A DNA stretch of 64,000 nucleotides, taken from contig NC_073339.2 of assembly GCF_027580225.2 (NCBI RefSeq), forward strand, positions 44,019,501 through 44,083,500, written 5' to 3'. The DNA is from Misgurnus anguillicaudatus (Eukaryota; Chordata; Actinopteri; Cypriniformes; Cobitidae). Below, in pieces: positions 11,310 through 22,790 of this stretch; the stretch's first letter is position 1, and the number at the start of each line of letters is the position of its first letter. A program made the position numbers and the translations under genes. The notes under the pieces are model-generated. The model saw nothing but the letters and a program-made list of their open reading frames with translations. It searched no databases and had not been told where the DNA came from.

Positions 11310-13330
11310 TGTGTATATAGATAGATAGGTAGATGGATAGGTGGATAGAGATAGAGAGACACACAGAAATAGAGAGGGAGAGAGGCAGAGAAAAGAGATG
11401 GATGGATGAATGGATGATTGATAGAGATGGATAAGGATGGATAGATAGAGGTGGATGGATAGAGATAGATGGATAAGAATGGATGGATAGATAGAGATGG
11501 ATAAGGATGGATAGATAGAGATGAATGGATGGATAGAGATGAATGGATGGATAGAGATGAATGGATGGATAGAGATGAATGGATGGATAGAGATGAATGG
11601 ATGGATAGAGATGAATGGATGGATAGAGATGAATGGATGGATAGAGATGAATGGATGGATAGAGATGAATGGATGGATAGAGATGAATGGATGGATAGAG
11701 ATGAATGGATGGATGGATAGATAAGGATGGATAGATGGATGGATGGATGGATAGAGATGGGTGGATAGAGATGGATGGATGGGTAAATAGATAAGAATAG
11801 ATAGATGGATAACGATGGATGGATGGATAGAGATGGATGGGTGAATAGAGAGAGATGGATGGGTGGATAGAGATGGGTGGATAGATAGAGATGGATAGAC
11901 AGATGGACAGATAGATGGACAGAAGAGAGATGGTTGGATGGATGGATGGATAGATAGGGATGGATGGATGGATAGAGATGGATGGATGGATGGATAGATG
12001 GATGGATGGATGGATGGATGGATGGATGGATGGATGGATGGATAGATGGATGGACGGATGGATAGATGGATGGACGGATGGATAGATGGATGGACGGATA
12101 GAGATGGATGGACGGATAGAGATGGATGGACGGATAGAGATGGATGGACGGATAGAGAGATGGACGGACGGACGGAAAGAGAGATGGACGGACGGACGGA
12201 AAGAGAGACGGACGGACGGACGGAAAGAGAGACGGACGGATGGACGGACGGATAGAGAGACGGACGGATGGACGGACGGATAGAGAGACGGACAAACGGA
12301 AGGATGAATAGAGAGACGGACGGACGGATAGAGAGACGGGCGGACGGACGGATAGGGAGACGGATGGATAGAGAGATGGACGGACGGACGGATAGAGGAA
12401 TGGACGGACGACGGACTGATGGACGTATAGAGAGATGGACGGACGGATGGATATAGAAAGAGATGGATGGCTGTATAGAGATGGATGGGTGTATAGATAG
12501 AGATGGATAGATAGATGGACAGAAGAGAGATGGTTGGATGGATGGATAGAGAGATAGGGATGGATGAATGGATAGAGATGGATAGATGGATGGATGGACA
12601 AACAGACGGATAGAGAGATGGACGGACGGACGGATAGAGAGATGGACGGACGGACGGACGGATAGAGAGATGGACGGACGGATGGATAGAGAGATGGACG
12701 GACGGATGGATAGAGAGATGGATGGACGGATGGATAGAGAGATGGACGGACGGACGGATAGAGAGATGGACGGACGGACGGATATATAGAGAGAGATGGA
12801 TGGGTGGATAGAGATGGATAGATAGATGAACAGAAGAGAGATGGTTGGATGGATGATGGATAGATAGATAGGGATGGATGAATGGATAGAGATGGATGGA
12901 TGGACGGATAGAGATGGATAGACGGATAGAGATGGACGGACGGATGGACGGATAGAGAGATGGACGGACGGATGGACGGATAGAGAGATGGACGGACGGA
13001 CGGATAGAGAGATAGAAGGACGGACGGACGGATAGAGATGGACGGATAGGGACGGATAGAGATGGACGGATAGGGACGGATAGAGATGGACGGAGATGGA
13101 CGGATAGGGACGGATAGAGATGGATGGATAGGGACGGATAGGGACGGATAGAGATGGACAGATAGAAAGGGACGGATGATGGACGGAGGATGGATGGAGG
13201 ATAGATGGAGGATAGATGGTGGATGGATGGACGGACGGATGGACGGACGGATGGGTGGATGGATGGATGGATAGGTGGATGGATAGATGGATAGAAGGCA
13301 GAGATAGACGGGATAGGCAGACAGACAGAC
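11310..13330. repeat. 2-kb GGAT/GGAC tetranucleotide array
   Basis: A purine-rich array of GGAT, GGAC, AGAT and GAGA words with higher-order structure: GGACGGAC-rich blocks at 12050-12460 and 12590-12790, GGATAGAGAT blocks elsewhere, and flanking GTAT/GATA runs. The opposite strand is free of stops over 697 codons, giving a Pro/Ser/Ile/His peptide repeat. That follows from the repeat unit and is not a gene. Confidence 0.97.
11521..11715. repeat. 18-bp subarray inside the tetranucleotide array
   Basis: Unit ATGAATGGATGGATAGAG, repeated about eleven times with almost no variation. This homogeneity contrasts with the ragged array around it and points to recent local expansion. Confidence 0.95.
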
Positions 13331-13344
13331 CATTTGTATTTTCA

Positions 13345-13455
13345 GCTTTAAAAATATTTGTTGACTCAACAGTGTCAACTAATATTTTTAAGTTGAATTA
13401 ACTAAAAAATGTATGGCAACCAGGTAACTTACTTAGGGTTTGAACCAACTTAGGG
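13345..13455. mobile_element. Half-element related to the arms of 9515-10220
   Basis: GTCAACTAATATTTTTAAGT, TTGAATTAACT and GGCAACCAGGTAACTTACTT match the right arm at 10150-10212. It lies directly against the right end of the tetranucleotide array. No matching left arm is visible at the array's other end. Confidence 0.6.
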
Positions 13456-13725
13456 TTTATTTGATGAAATCTGTTTATAGGGTTAAGGTTTACATTTATT
13501 TGTTTATTTCATTAATCTTGTTTATAATATAGGGTCTTGTTTATATTTATGTTTTCTATCTTGTTGATTTCTGAAATTTAGCTGCGTGTTTGTGTATGCA
13601 CGACACACCACAAACTGTTTATGTGCGTAGTTATGTGTGTTTAGAGAAAGCGCAGATGTTTTCAGCTATACAGAAGTCTTCATTCGCCCTTTAGAGCCTT
13701 TTTCTAATTACAACCAAGTGTGGCT

Positions 13726-13727
<2 letters not shown>

Positions 13728-13767
<40 letters not shown>

Positions 13768-13792
13768 GAGAGAGAGAGAGAGAGAGAGTGAG
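13728..13792. repeat. GA dinucleotide microsatellite
   Basis: About 30 GA units with two GTGA interruptions. Confidence 0.97.
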
Positions 13793-14331
13793 AAACAATA
13801 GGACACATGTTGAAGAGGGTAGAAAAGATCAAATTTGTTTTTTGTCTAAAACATTCTTGTCTAAATGTTGTCAGTTTATTCAATATCATTTTAATGACTT
13901 GTCTGAAAGTATTACAGATAATTAAAGGAATAGTTCACCCAAAAATGTAAAGTCTACCACCATCAAACAATGTTTCTGCACTTTTTTAAACAAAGAGACG
14001 CCACACAAACAGTGAGTCATTTGGAAAAAAAGATATTGTTTTTCATCGCTCCGTACACCAAGTGTATTTCAAACGGCCACATTATGACACAATTGTGTTC
14101 TCCCTTCAGAGTTCACACATCAAGGGCTCGTCCCTTCAAAGCATCCCTTCAAAGTAATGCTCACTTCCAATTGGAATTCAGTCTTCGTTTAAAGCTTTAG
14201 CGAATGCATCTGTGGCATGCTGTAAAAGTTAAGACTATAATCTATCTGGAGTATTTTTAAGGTGGTGTATGTTCTAAAAACAAACAACAAAAGTATTCGA
14301 GGTGCTGATGTTTAATATTTGTGTGTTTCAG

Positions 14332-14376
14332 TGGCTGATGAGAGCAACATGACCTCCGTTCAAGGACAGAGACCCG
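14332..14376 (+). CDS. pard3b: pard3b-like 45-nt small exon D (possible cassette)
   Basis: A very small exon of 45 nt, with acceptor gtgtgtttcag ending at 14331 and donor gtaaga at 14377. It enters and leaves in phase 1, so skipping it would remove 15 residues without shifting the frame. With its split codons it reads VADESNMTSVQGQRPE. SKSMDL followed by VADES is the arrangement I associate with PARD3B, and it is the clearest local hint for this paralog over PARD3. It is isolated by introns of 6.5 kb and 12 kb. Its size and symmetric phase make alternative inclusion plausible, but the sequence does not prove it. Confidence 0.88.
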
Positions 14377-14451
14377 GTAAGAATTCACACGCTCGCAAAC
14401 CAGCACAACACACTCAAAACACATTACGTCATTAAGCCACAAGATACAGAG

Positions 14452-14830
14452 TTAAAGGTGCATTGTGTAAAACTAAGAGGATATCTTGACAGAAATGCAA
14501 TATGATATATACATAACTATATTATCAGTGGTGTATAAAAACCTTACAAATCAAATCAAAGTTTTTATTACCTTAGAATAAACCGTTTTATCTACATATA
14601 TACACCAGGGGTCCCCTTACATGGAGGTCGCCATTTTGCACCGCCATGTTTCTACAGTAGCCCTAAACGGACAAACTGCTCCGTTTTGTCATCATGTTGT
14701 CTCAGATGATGACATGTTTGTCCTGTGGCGGCTACCGTAGCTTCTCTATGCATTTCAAAGGGAGGAGTGAGCTTTGCAATTCAAAATCTCACCACTTGAT
14801 GCCACTGAAAATTTAAACATTGGCCATTTA
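14452..14830. repeat. Dispersed repeat, copy 1 of 2
   Basis: Starts near AAAGGTGCATTGTGTAAAAC and shares TTGACAGAAATGCAAT, ACTATATTATCAGTGGTGTA and GTGGCGGCTACCGTAGCTTC with 30285-30600, in the same orientation. It is a type common in cypriniform introns and is non-coding. Confidence 0.85.
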
Positions 14831-14934
14831 GCGGATAGCCTACTGCAGAGTTGATTATTACCGTGGTAAACTCACTGTGACATTAAAACCAAAAATATAC
14901 TTATATTGTTTTGGAAATTAACTGTGTGGGAAAT

Positions 14935-15052
14935 TGTAGAGCATTGTATTAGCGTAAATGTCACAGATTTGATTCTGAGGAAACACACATACATACTGAT
15001 CAATAGCTTGAATGCTTTGGATAAAAACATCGGCCAAATGCATGAATACATT
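14935..15052 (+). repeat. tRNA-derived SINE, degenerate
   Basis: GTAGAGCATTGTATTAGCG (tRNA-like 5' part with A-box remnant), a decayed B box near CACAGATTTGATTCTGAGG, then the tail CTTTGGATAAAAACATCGGC common to teleost SINEs. Confidence 0.65.
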
Positions 15053-15473
15053 TACGGATGATTTATAGCTTAGAACGTAACTCATCCATCCCATGGTAAG
15101 GGACATCTCATTTTAGCCCATTAAACGTTCAGTTCACATCTGCTCCAGGATCAAAACATGCAATCTGTAAGAAGCTGTTTGAGTTGACCCAGAGGCCTGT
15201 AATCTGACTCCAGATCAGTGGCTCTGTGTTTATCCAAGTCCAATGAAGATAAACGTCAAGGCAACTGCCGCCCATTTGTAGACTGTCAGGAGATGTGAGA
15301 GAGTGAGTTGCAGCGGGAGTGATTGAGTTAGCGGAGGAAACACACAGATACAGTATATCTACAGTATAAAGTCTCCTGACCACACACTATAATACCGCAG
15401 ATACATATCGACTCAGATATTGTTACAAACCTGTATGAGCTACCCTGTTTCCTGTATACACAGCTAAAGTCTA

Positions 15474-16570
15474 ATGGTGCGTTCACACCAGACGTCTATG
15501 AAGCGTTAAGCATGAGTGATCTACATGTTAAGTCAACGCAAAGACGCGATAGACATCCTGCAGCCACGAATGAGTATTTCGGATTTGCACAAATCACGCG
15601 AGTTAAAAAAATCTCTACTTTCACTGCATATGGACACCTGGAGCTTCGTACTTTTAAAGAAACAGGAATAAAAAGGATCAGTCTGGTATGCGACTTTCAT
15701 TGGCGAATAACGCAAATTTCACGCACAAATAACACGAATTTCACACGCAAATAACGTAAATTGTTACATGCGAAAAATTGTAATTGCATGCATGAATAAC
15801 GCAAATTTCACGCATGAATAATGCAAATTTACGCACGAATAACGCGAATTTCACCTGTGAATAGCGCAAATTGCCCACACTAATAACGCAAATTTCACGT
15901 GTGATTACCAGCAATTTCACATGTGAATAGCGCGAATTTCACGGGCAAATAACGCTAATTTCACGCGCAAATAACGTTAATATCGCAATGTGAATAACGT
16001 GGATTTCATGTGCAAGTAACGTTAATTTCACACATGAATAACACTAACTTCACGTGAGATAACGTGAATTTCACCTGTGAATAGTGCAAATTTCACACAC
16101 TAATAACGCAAATTTCATGTGCGATTAATGCCAGTTTCACACGTGAATAGCGCAAATCTCACAGCCGAATAACGCAAATTTCACGCACGAATAACGCTAA
16201 TTTCACGCGCAAATAACGCTAATTTCACGCGCAAATAACGCTAATTTCACACGTGAATAGCGTGAATTTCACGTACGAATTACGCTTATTTCATGGGCGA
16301 ATAACACAAATTTCACACAGGAATAACACTAATTTCACGCGCAAATAACGCTAATTTCACACGTGAATAGCGTGAATTTCACGGGCGAATAACGCAAATT
16401 TCACGCACGAATAACGCTAATTTCACGCTCGAATAACGGTCATTTCACCAGTGAATAATGCTGATTTCACGCACGAATAACGTGAATTTCACACACGAAT
16501 AACGTGAATTTCACTTGCGAATAACGCAAGTTTTCTGCTTCAGTCGCGTCTGGTGTGAACATACAGTAAG
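15474..16570. mobile_element. MITE with ends GGTGCGTTCACACCAGACG, interior expanded
   Basis: The left end GGTGCGTTCACACCAGACG (15476-15494) is matched, inverted, by CGCGTCTGGTGTGAACATAC near 16545-16564. Between the ends lies about 200 bp of unique interior and then an 850-bp minisatellite. It is related in style to 21615-22413 and 27401-27730. Confidence 0.75.
15690..16540. repeat. 22-bp minisatellite (AATAACG…AATTTCAC units)
   Basis: About 38 degenerate units of pattern GCGCAAATAACGCTAATTTC plus AC. The conserved words are AATAACG and AATTTCAC; the four to six bases between them vary (CGCAC, ACGTG, GGGCG). It lies entirely inside the MITE. Confidence 0.95.
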
Positions 16571-16714
16571 GCCTGAAACAAAAGCACTGTTTGAAAGTAA
16601 GTGACTAGTTCAGACTAACAAACTATACCTACATGAACCAGTTAGTGTTATGTTTTAGCAAGTTAAGGAGTTAAGGATTTGAAAATACTCCTGCTTTCCT
16701 GGTTTGTAAGGGGT

Positions 16715-16820
16715 TTGTTTTCATTGCATTAGCAGTTCAAAGGTTGTGGGTTTAATTCCCAGGGAATTTATAAATGCACTGTATGTTACTTTGGATTAAA
16801 ATACATAATTGTAAATTAAT
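16715..16820 (+). repeat. tRNA-derived SINE fragment
   Basis: GCATTAGCAGTTCAAAGGTT, then GTGGGTTTAATTCCCAGGG (B-box region), then the tail CTTTGGATTAAAATACATAA. The order fits a teleost SINE with its 5' end missing. Confidence 0.65.
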
Positions 16821-17484
16821 TTTAAAAGAATCGCCTACAAAGCCCGTCTAATAAGGGTTTAGACCAGTGCACGTGTAAATGCTGTATACACAGTGAACAA
16901 CCACATGGCAACGATTTGCATAAAACACCATAATCAAAACCGCACGCATGCAGCCACTTAAATGAAAGGGCTGCTCACAGCATGTGCATGTTTAAACAAT
17001 GTACACAGACTAAAATATACATTCACAGTATGATGATTTTGCTTACTTCTTAGGGGTCAGGGATAATGCTAAATACATGGTCTGATTGGAGTGTAGTTTT
17101 ACAGATGCGAACTCCAATATATATTGACAGGCTTTGGGCTGTTCTGCTGACAGTCATTTTTTTTCTCGGTGGCGGCTCCCCCTACGCCAGACTCCTTTAT
17201 AAGCTCTGACATATTTCATTATCGGGATGGTCTCAAAGACGTGGCCACTCTGAGTTTAATCTGACTAAAAACCCCGGGCCAGTGCCGACCGAGCCAGCCG
17301 CTGCGGTACTCTACCGCATATCTCTGCATCTGCTTTGCTATAAACTTGACTTGAGCTTTACTTTTTCTTGTAAACTCAACATCTAATCCAGCATTGTACA
17401 TTCTTGTTTTTTTGGTGTAGCAAAAAATTATACCTTGAAACTCATCATGTTACTTACATCAAAGGGTTGATAAAAAAGCTTTGT

Positions 17485-17489
<5 letters not shown>

Positions 17490-17568
<79 letters not shown>
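17490..17568. repeat. Compound TA/GA microsatellite
   Basis: About 16 TA units directly followed by about 24 GA units. Confidence 0.97.
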
Positions 17569-17569
<1 letters not shown>

Positions 17570-18325
17570 AGTGGTTTCAGTAGATCTGTAAAATTGTCTC
17601 ATATTCAGTATAGACATATAGACGGTTTCAGCAGTAACAACATAAACAAGCGGCTGTCGCTGTCCGCACATAACTTCTGGTAAACTCTGCTAATAATAAA
17701 TAACCGCAAAGTACTTTAAACGTACTTTATTTATATAACAAGCAAAAAAAACAACACATAGATTACATAGGAAACAAAAACATTTGTTATTTTCGACGAG
17801 GCATTTGTTCAAGAGATCAGTTAAGCAACTAGTCAGACCATTAAAAAAACGAAACTGGAAGTAAAGTTCGGATACAGACGTTTATTACGTGCGTCCGATG
17901 AAACCGTCTATATATTAGACAAATAAATGCTTTTTTCTTTGTCCGTTGTTTGATTACTATTAGAAACAGACAGCATAGTAAGTACAGTAAGTGCATGGAT
18001 TCAAAATACTGCTTACATTAACAGCACTGGGTTTGAGACGACGCTGTGACAGGTCTACGCTGTTCCTGCTCCCGTACTTTGAACCATATGCACGTGCGCG
18101 AAAGATGATTCACCTTTACTTAGCGCTCACTTGTGATTGGGTATATGTTACTTCACTCAAATTTAAGTAACAAACAAAAAAATATGAGCGGGAATGGTGC
18201 CGTGAGTTGGTGGCTAGAAGGGTTACAGCTATGGCCAAAATCTAAAATCTCGCAGATGAGTGCTGTTTTCATCCTAATCCTACCCCAAACCTAACCCTAA
18301 ATCCAACATTTCACAGGATTTAGAC

Positions 18326-20378
18326 TAGGGCTGCAACGATTCGTCGACGTTGTCGACAAAAATCGATAATAGAAATAGTCGACAATGAATATCATTGTCG
18401 ACGTTGTCGCCACATATGTTTTTTTTTCGACCGAGTGAGGCATCTCTCTTCATTACAATCTCTGCCGAGAGTCGCACATGCGCATTGGCTTCTCTGCTCA
18501 GCGATAACACACAGAAATGGCAGCGTCCAACGTAGCAGCTGCGCGTACCAAAACATCTAAGGTTTGGGAGCATTTTAGCCTGGATACGGCGAATAAAAAG
18601 ATTACCTGCATGGTTTTCAGAGCAGTCTTTGCATTTCACGGCAGCACCTCGGTCATGCACGAACAAGCACCTCGGACATTTGAATGAAACAGAGTTTGAC
18701 TCGCCTCGGTAAGATTTAAATAACATGGAAGCTAATACGTTTTGTTTTGGATGTACATTGTAAATTTTATATGCGTATTTTCGCTTTAAAATAAATAAAT
18801 AAAGGATTTAACGTTATGCCCGACTGTGCCTGACAAAATTTTAAATTAAATGCATGCAGTCTGAAGAAGAGAGCCACGGACACCTTTCTTGCAAAAGAAG
18901 CAGCACCCCACAACAGGCGAATGCCCTCACTGAGTATTATATAAATGCAGTTGGTTTGTTTAGATTTAAACCTTCAATATATATTTATATATATAAATAT
19001 TAGGGCTGTCAAAATAAACGCGTTAACGCAAATTCATTTTAACGGCACTAATTTTATTAACGCCCGATTAACGCCACACGCAATTTCTGTTTGACCCACA
19101 GCTGGATGAATTGAGAAGCAGCAAGTAACCGGCGCTGTCTAGATGAGTCGGAGCTTTTCATAAAAATAAGAACATTAAGCTCTCGTCTAGCGAATCCAAT
19201 GCTCTAAATGATCATTAAACATCTAAAATTATCTTTATCTGCACGTTTCCTGAGAGGTGTACCGTCCCATATCCATATAAAGCAAAGATGCGTCTTCTTT
19301 CACTTTTTAGTTTCGTTTTTAAAGCATTCAGAAATGATAGAAAATAGACTGCAGGACTTGCTTGATGTTAAAATAATTATTAAGAGACATAAAGTTCGGG
19401 ACCTGATTGATGTTAAAAGAGTTATTAAGAAGGCTCAAAAGCGATGTCTGACGCAGACGTCTGACGCGCATGCACACAAACATGCGAGTGCGCGACCCAG
19501 ATATATATAGACATCTTACACAAAATAACAGTTTTAAAAATATCTGTTTTGACAAGAATTCACGCAGGTATGACCTATAATCTGTTATATCTGAAGTGAA
19601 TGTTTGGTTAACTGTTAAGGAAAAGTATCTGTTGTGTCATTATATTAAACCCTTGCATTAGCCTACAGGATCTTAAAGCTGTCTGTCTCAATGTCAAAAT
19701 TAAACAATAAAAGAAAAACATATATTGATATTGTTTTTGCTCTGCGTAAACAGGTGTAGTTATGTCATGCTTTATCAGATTCCAACAATTGTTCCAATGG
19801 TTTTGAAGTTTTTTAATAGAGAATGTTAAAATAATTTGCTCATCCCAACTCAATTTGCCAGCACAGGTCACAAATGATGCAGTAGCAAACAGAAATGGGG
19901 AAAGAACAAGGTCTTCTAAAGGGAAAATCATGTATAAAACTATGGCTGATGGTTCTGTTGAAAATGTAAACAGGCTGTTGTAGACATACATTTTCATATA
20001 GCATATATATTGACCAAATCCATGCTGATTAGAGCATTAAAAACTTGAAAAGTGTTACATTTAGGTAAATTTAGAACAGATAAAAATAATTTATTGACAG
20101 CCCTAATAAATATATATTAAAATAGCTGAAATACATAACTTCGTTTTGGTAAAATCATAGTAGCTGCAATTATTAAAAATGTAAAACTTGTTTTCATTAA
20201 ATGTAAAAAACGTTCATTGAACTACCCCCTTCCTTCTTGTTTACTATCATTTTCCACAGAATTAAAGCAATCTCATGCTACATTTTAGAAAAAAATAATT
20301 ATTATTCGATTAGTCGACTAATCGTTTCAATAGTCGGTGACTAGTCGACTATTAAAATAGTCGTTAGTTGCAGCCCTA
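18326..20378. mobile_element. hAT-type element interrupted by a second hAT
   Basis: The ends are TAGGGCTGCAACGATT and, inverted, TAGGGCTGCAACTAACGACT. An exact 8-bp duplication, ATTTAGAC, lies at 18318-18325 and 20379-20386. TCGAC / GTCGA motifs are dense near both ends. Excluding the inner element it is about 0.94 kb. A short coding-like stretch lies near 18517-18690 (MAASNVAAARTKTSKVWEHF on the + strand), which resembles the start of a BED-type zinc finger of a hAT transposase; it is broken soon after. Confidence 0.92.
19001..20105. mobile_element. Inner hAT-type element
   Basis: The ends are TAGGGCTGTCAAAATAAACG and, inverted, TAGGGCTGTCAATAAATTAT. An exact 8-bp duplication, ATAAATAT, lies at 18993-19000 and 20106-20113. 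It is 1105 bp with no intact transposase. It landed in an AT-rich part of the older hAT. Confidence 0.9.
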
Positions 20379-21614
20379 ATTTAGACCATAGCTGTGAACC
20401 GCTGCTTTTATCCTAATCCTACCCCTTCAAATAACCCTAAACCCTACATCTCGTGAGATTCGGCAGTAGCTATATTCTTGCCAGAATCCAAGTTGAAAAG
20501 TGCGGAGGGACAGAATCATCTTTATTTTAAAGTGGGTGGGTCATGTCCCATGTGTTTCCCGCGTATTCTACACCCATGTGCATAATCACAAAAAACACAC
20601 TGGTCCTAAGTTTTTCTGTCATGCTATACAACAAAACATATTCATTATTATAATAAAAAAGCAGTTTTGGTATTACTTTGAAAGAAAATCTGGAGAGTCA
20701 AGATTTGCCAAATATTCAGTTTATGGAGCTTTGTGAAAACCTTATATACATAAATCCAAGTCCATCATTAGTTTGTCCAGCTAAGAGGAGAAAACCAGCT
20801 TAGACTCTGAAGTCAACTTGAAGTTAGCCGGCAGATGAACCCAACCAAAGAGTAACTCCGCTTTTACCGTCTCTGAAGGGAAAATTACCAAAACCCTTGA
20901 TAAAAGATGACGAGAACCTGTGCAGTATGTGGATGTAAGTACAACAAATTCAGGCCACCGGGAGTTTTTATTGTTTACATTAACGCGACCCTCAGCTGAC
21001 ACACCAGTAACCGATTACTTGAAAATTTGAATATGCAGCCAGCACTTTCATCAGGAAGGTTTTGAGTACTGTTTTCAGCCCAGTTTTTCCGCGGACTCGG
21101 GTAATGTAAAATGGTAAAAATATCTAAAACATCATTTGGCTTAGTTGTTGCTTGTTTTGTGTAACTACAGTAAACATACTACGCAGAAAGTTATTATCAT
21201 GTTGTTGGTATTATGAACACGAGCAAAGCAAGCTAACGTTAGCTCATCCTGTGCAGCTGTCAATCAAAGAACGATATCATCTACTGTCAATCGTCTCACC
21301 TCAAGACCCGCCCCTATTTAGAACGTTCAGAATTATGTAGTCGTGCATTTTTCTTCCGGTGATTTTACGGGTTGTTACTGTAGCAGTCAGAAGCTTTAAT
21401 TTTTTATATGGAGTTAGTACATTTGATGGCAGCACAATCAACTACATATATGCAATGAAATATAGTGTTGGAGCATAATGTTGTTTTAGGGTGGACTTCC
21501 GCTTTAAGCTACATTTTTATAAACTTACGGTGTACACTACATTGTCCATGCTTACTGCATCCCGGACATAGTTCATATGGAAATTCAGCTTCGGGATAAG
21601 TTGACTCATGACTG

Positions 21615-22413
21615 TGCTGAGTTTACACCAACCGCGTTTCAGGCGTCAAAATCGCGTCAAAATCACGTCTACCGTGCGTGGTTTGCCGCTTGAACAATTT
21701 GGATGCATTCGCTCGTATAGAGCGGAGTAGACGCGTGGAAAAAGCAAGCATTTGACGCGCGTCAGAGGCAAACTCCGCTTTTTGTTGGAGGGGCAAGTGC
21801 TATGCGGTTGTCTGTTTGCAAGATGACTGTTTTTGTTGGTGCATTTATCGAGATATTAACATGTTTGTTTTTGGTAACCTTATCGGGGAAAAATAAACGA
21901 CGCAGGTCGATAAACGTCACGTGATTCAAAAGTGAAGTGTGTATTACAAGGTACCAGGTTGCCCAATGTCCTCACTGACACTCTTCCAAGCGAGGTCCTT
22001 TTTATTCCTGTCTCCTCTATAGAAATAAGAACTTGTGTCATACAGCTCCGGGTGACTGCTCACGGATAATATCAAGTGTTCCTTCAGGTTGAATGAGTGA
22101 CCTCGGGTGGGGCTGCCACCACAGCAGCAAGCAGGCTCCTGATTGGTTAACGCGGCGCGAAATTACGCCAAAGTTAAAAATTTTCAACTCGGGCGTCAGC
22201 CGCAAATTCTCGTGAAACGCAAAATGCACAAAAGCACCATTCGCGCGTACTGCGCACAACGCGCAATTCGCGCCTTTCGCATGAGCTTCACGCGCGAAAG
22301 AGGCGGAAACGCGCCGCGGGACCTCCTGACGCGCGTCAACGCGTCTTCACATTGACTGAACATTGAAATCACTCGCGCTTCACGCCTCTTCCGCGGTTGG
22401 TGTAAATGCAGCA
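21615..22413. mobile_element. CG-rich MITE with ends TGCTGAGTTTACACCAACCG
   Basis: The left end TGCTGAGTTTACACCAACCG and the right end, inverted, TGCTGCATTTACACCAACCG differ at two of 20 positions. The interior is unusually rich in CG and GCGC (TGACGCGCGTCA and similar). Its right part is clearly similar to 27401-27490 in reverse. The overlapping open frames on both strands come from the palindromic CG-rich sequence. Confidence 0.75.
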
Positions 22414-22671
22414 TTAGCTTGTTTTCAGACAGGTGTTTTCGGATTGCTTTCACGCGTATAGCGGAACGCTTCAGAGTTCGTTTGCAATCGGGCCAAGTTT
22501 GTATTTTGTGAGAGGAAACATTTCATTCATCGAGGGGGACAAAGACCAACCCCATATATGACGACAACAAACACACTGTGCACGTTGGTGTGCGTGTTTT
22601 CTGTGTTTGCTACAATAAAGAGCCAAGTCCTGAAGAGAACATGTCCATTAAGTGAACGGATGAAAGATGCT

Positions 22672-22790
22672 GGAGGCATCTCTTTCTCCCTCTCTCTGGC
22701 TTTCCTCCAACACACATACATGTCCTCCAGCACCTCTCGCCCCTTCACCTCTCTCTCTCTCTCTCTCTCTCTCCCTCTCATTCCTCTTTC
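22672..22790. repeat. CT-rich tract with TCTC microsatellite
   Basis: A pyrimidine-rich stretch with a core of about 14 CT units near 22750-22785. The Arg/Glu and Ser/Leu open frames on either strand are by-products. Confidence 0.9.

Larger units (their letters stand above)
7801..14331 (+). other. Intron C-D (6.5 kb)
   Basis: Contains a nested pair of elements with a helicase fragment (9515-10220), a 2-kb tetranucleotide array (11310-13330), a half-element (13345-13455), a GA run (13728-13792) and a short TTAAAGGAATAGTTCACCC terminus at 13922. I see no gene in 7801-9514 or 10221-11309. Confidence 0.8.

Noticed and set aside
11285..13378. 697-codon open frame on the - strand (Pro/Ser/Ile/His-rich)
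   Set aside because: It is the translation of the GGAT/GGAC array. The repeat unit lacks stop codons in that frame, several other frames are also open, and there is no domain or non-repeat part.
15690..16540. A CRISPR-like array of regular repeats
   Set aside because: The units are degenerate 22-mers in direct tandem without unique spacers, and the setting is a fish intron inside a MITE.
18325..18726. 133-codon frame on the - strand
   Set aside because: It overlaps the left end of a hAT element and reads through its terminal repeat. The + strand holds the more plausible transposase remnant.
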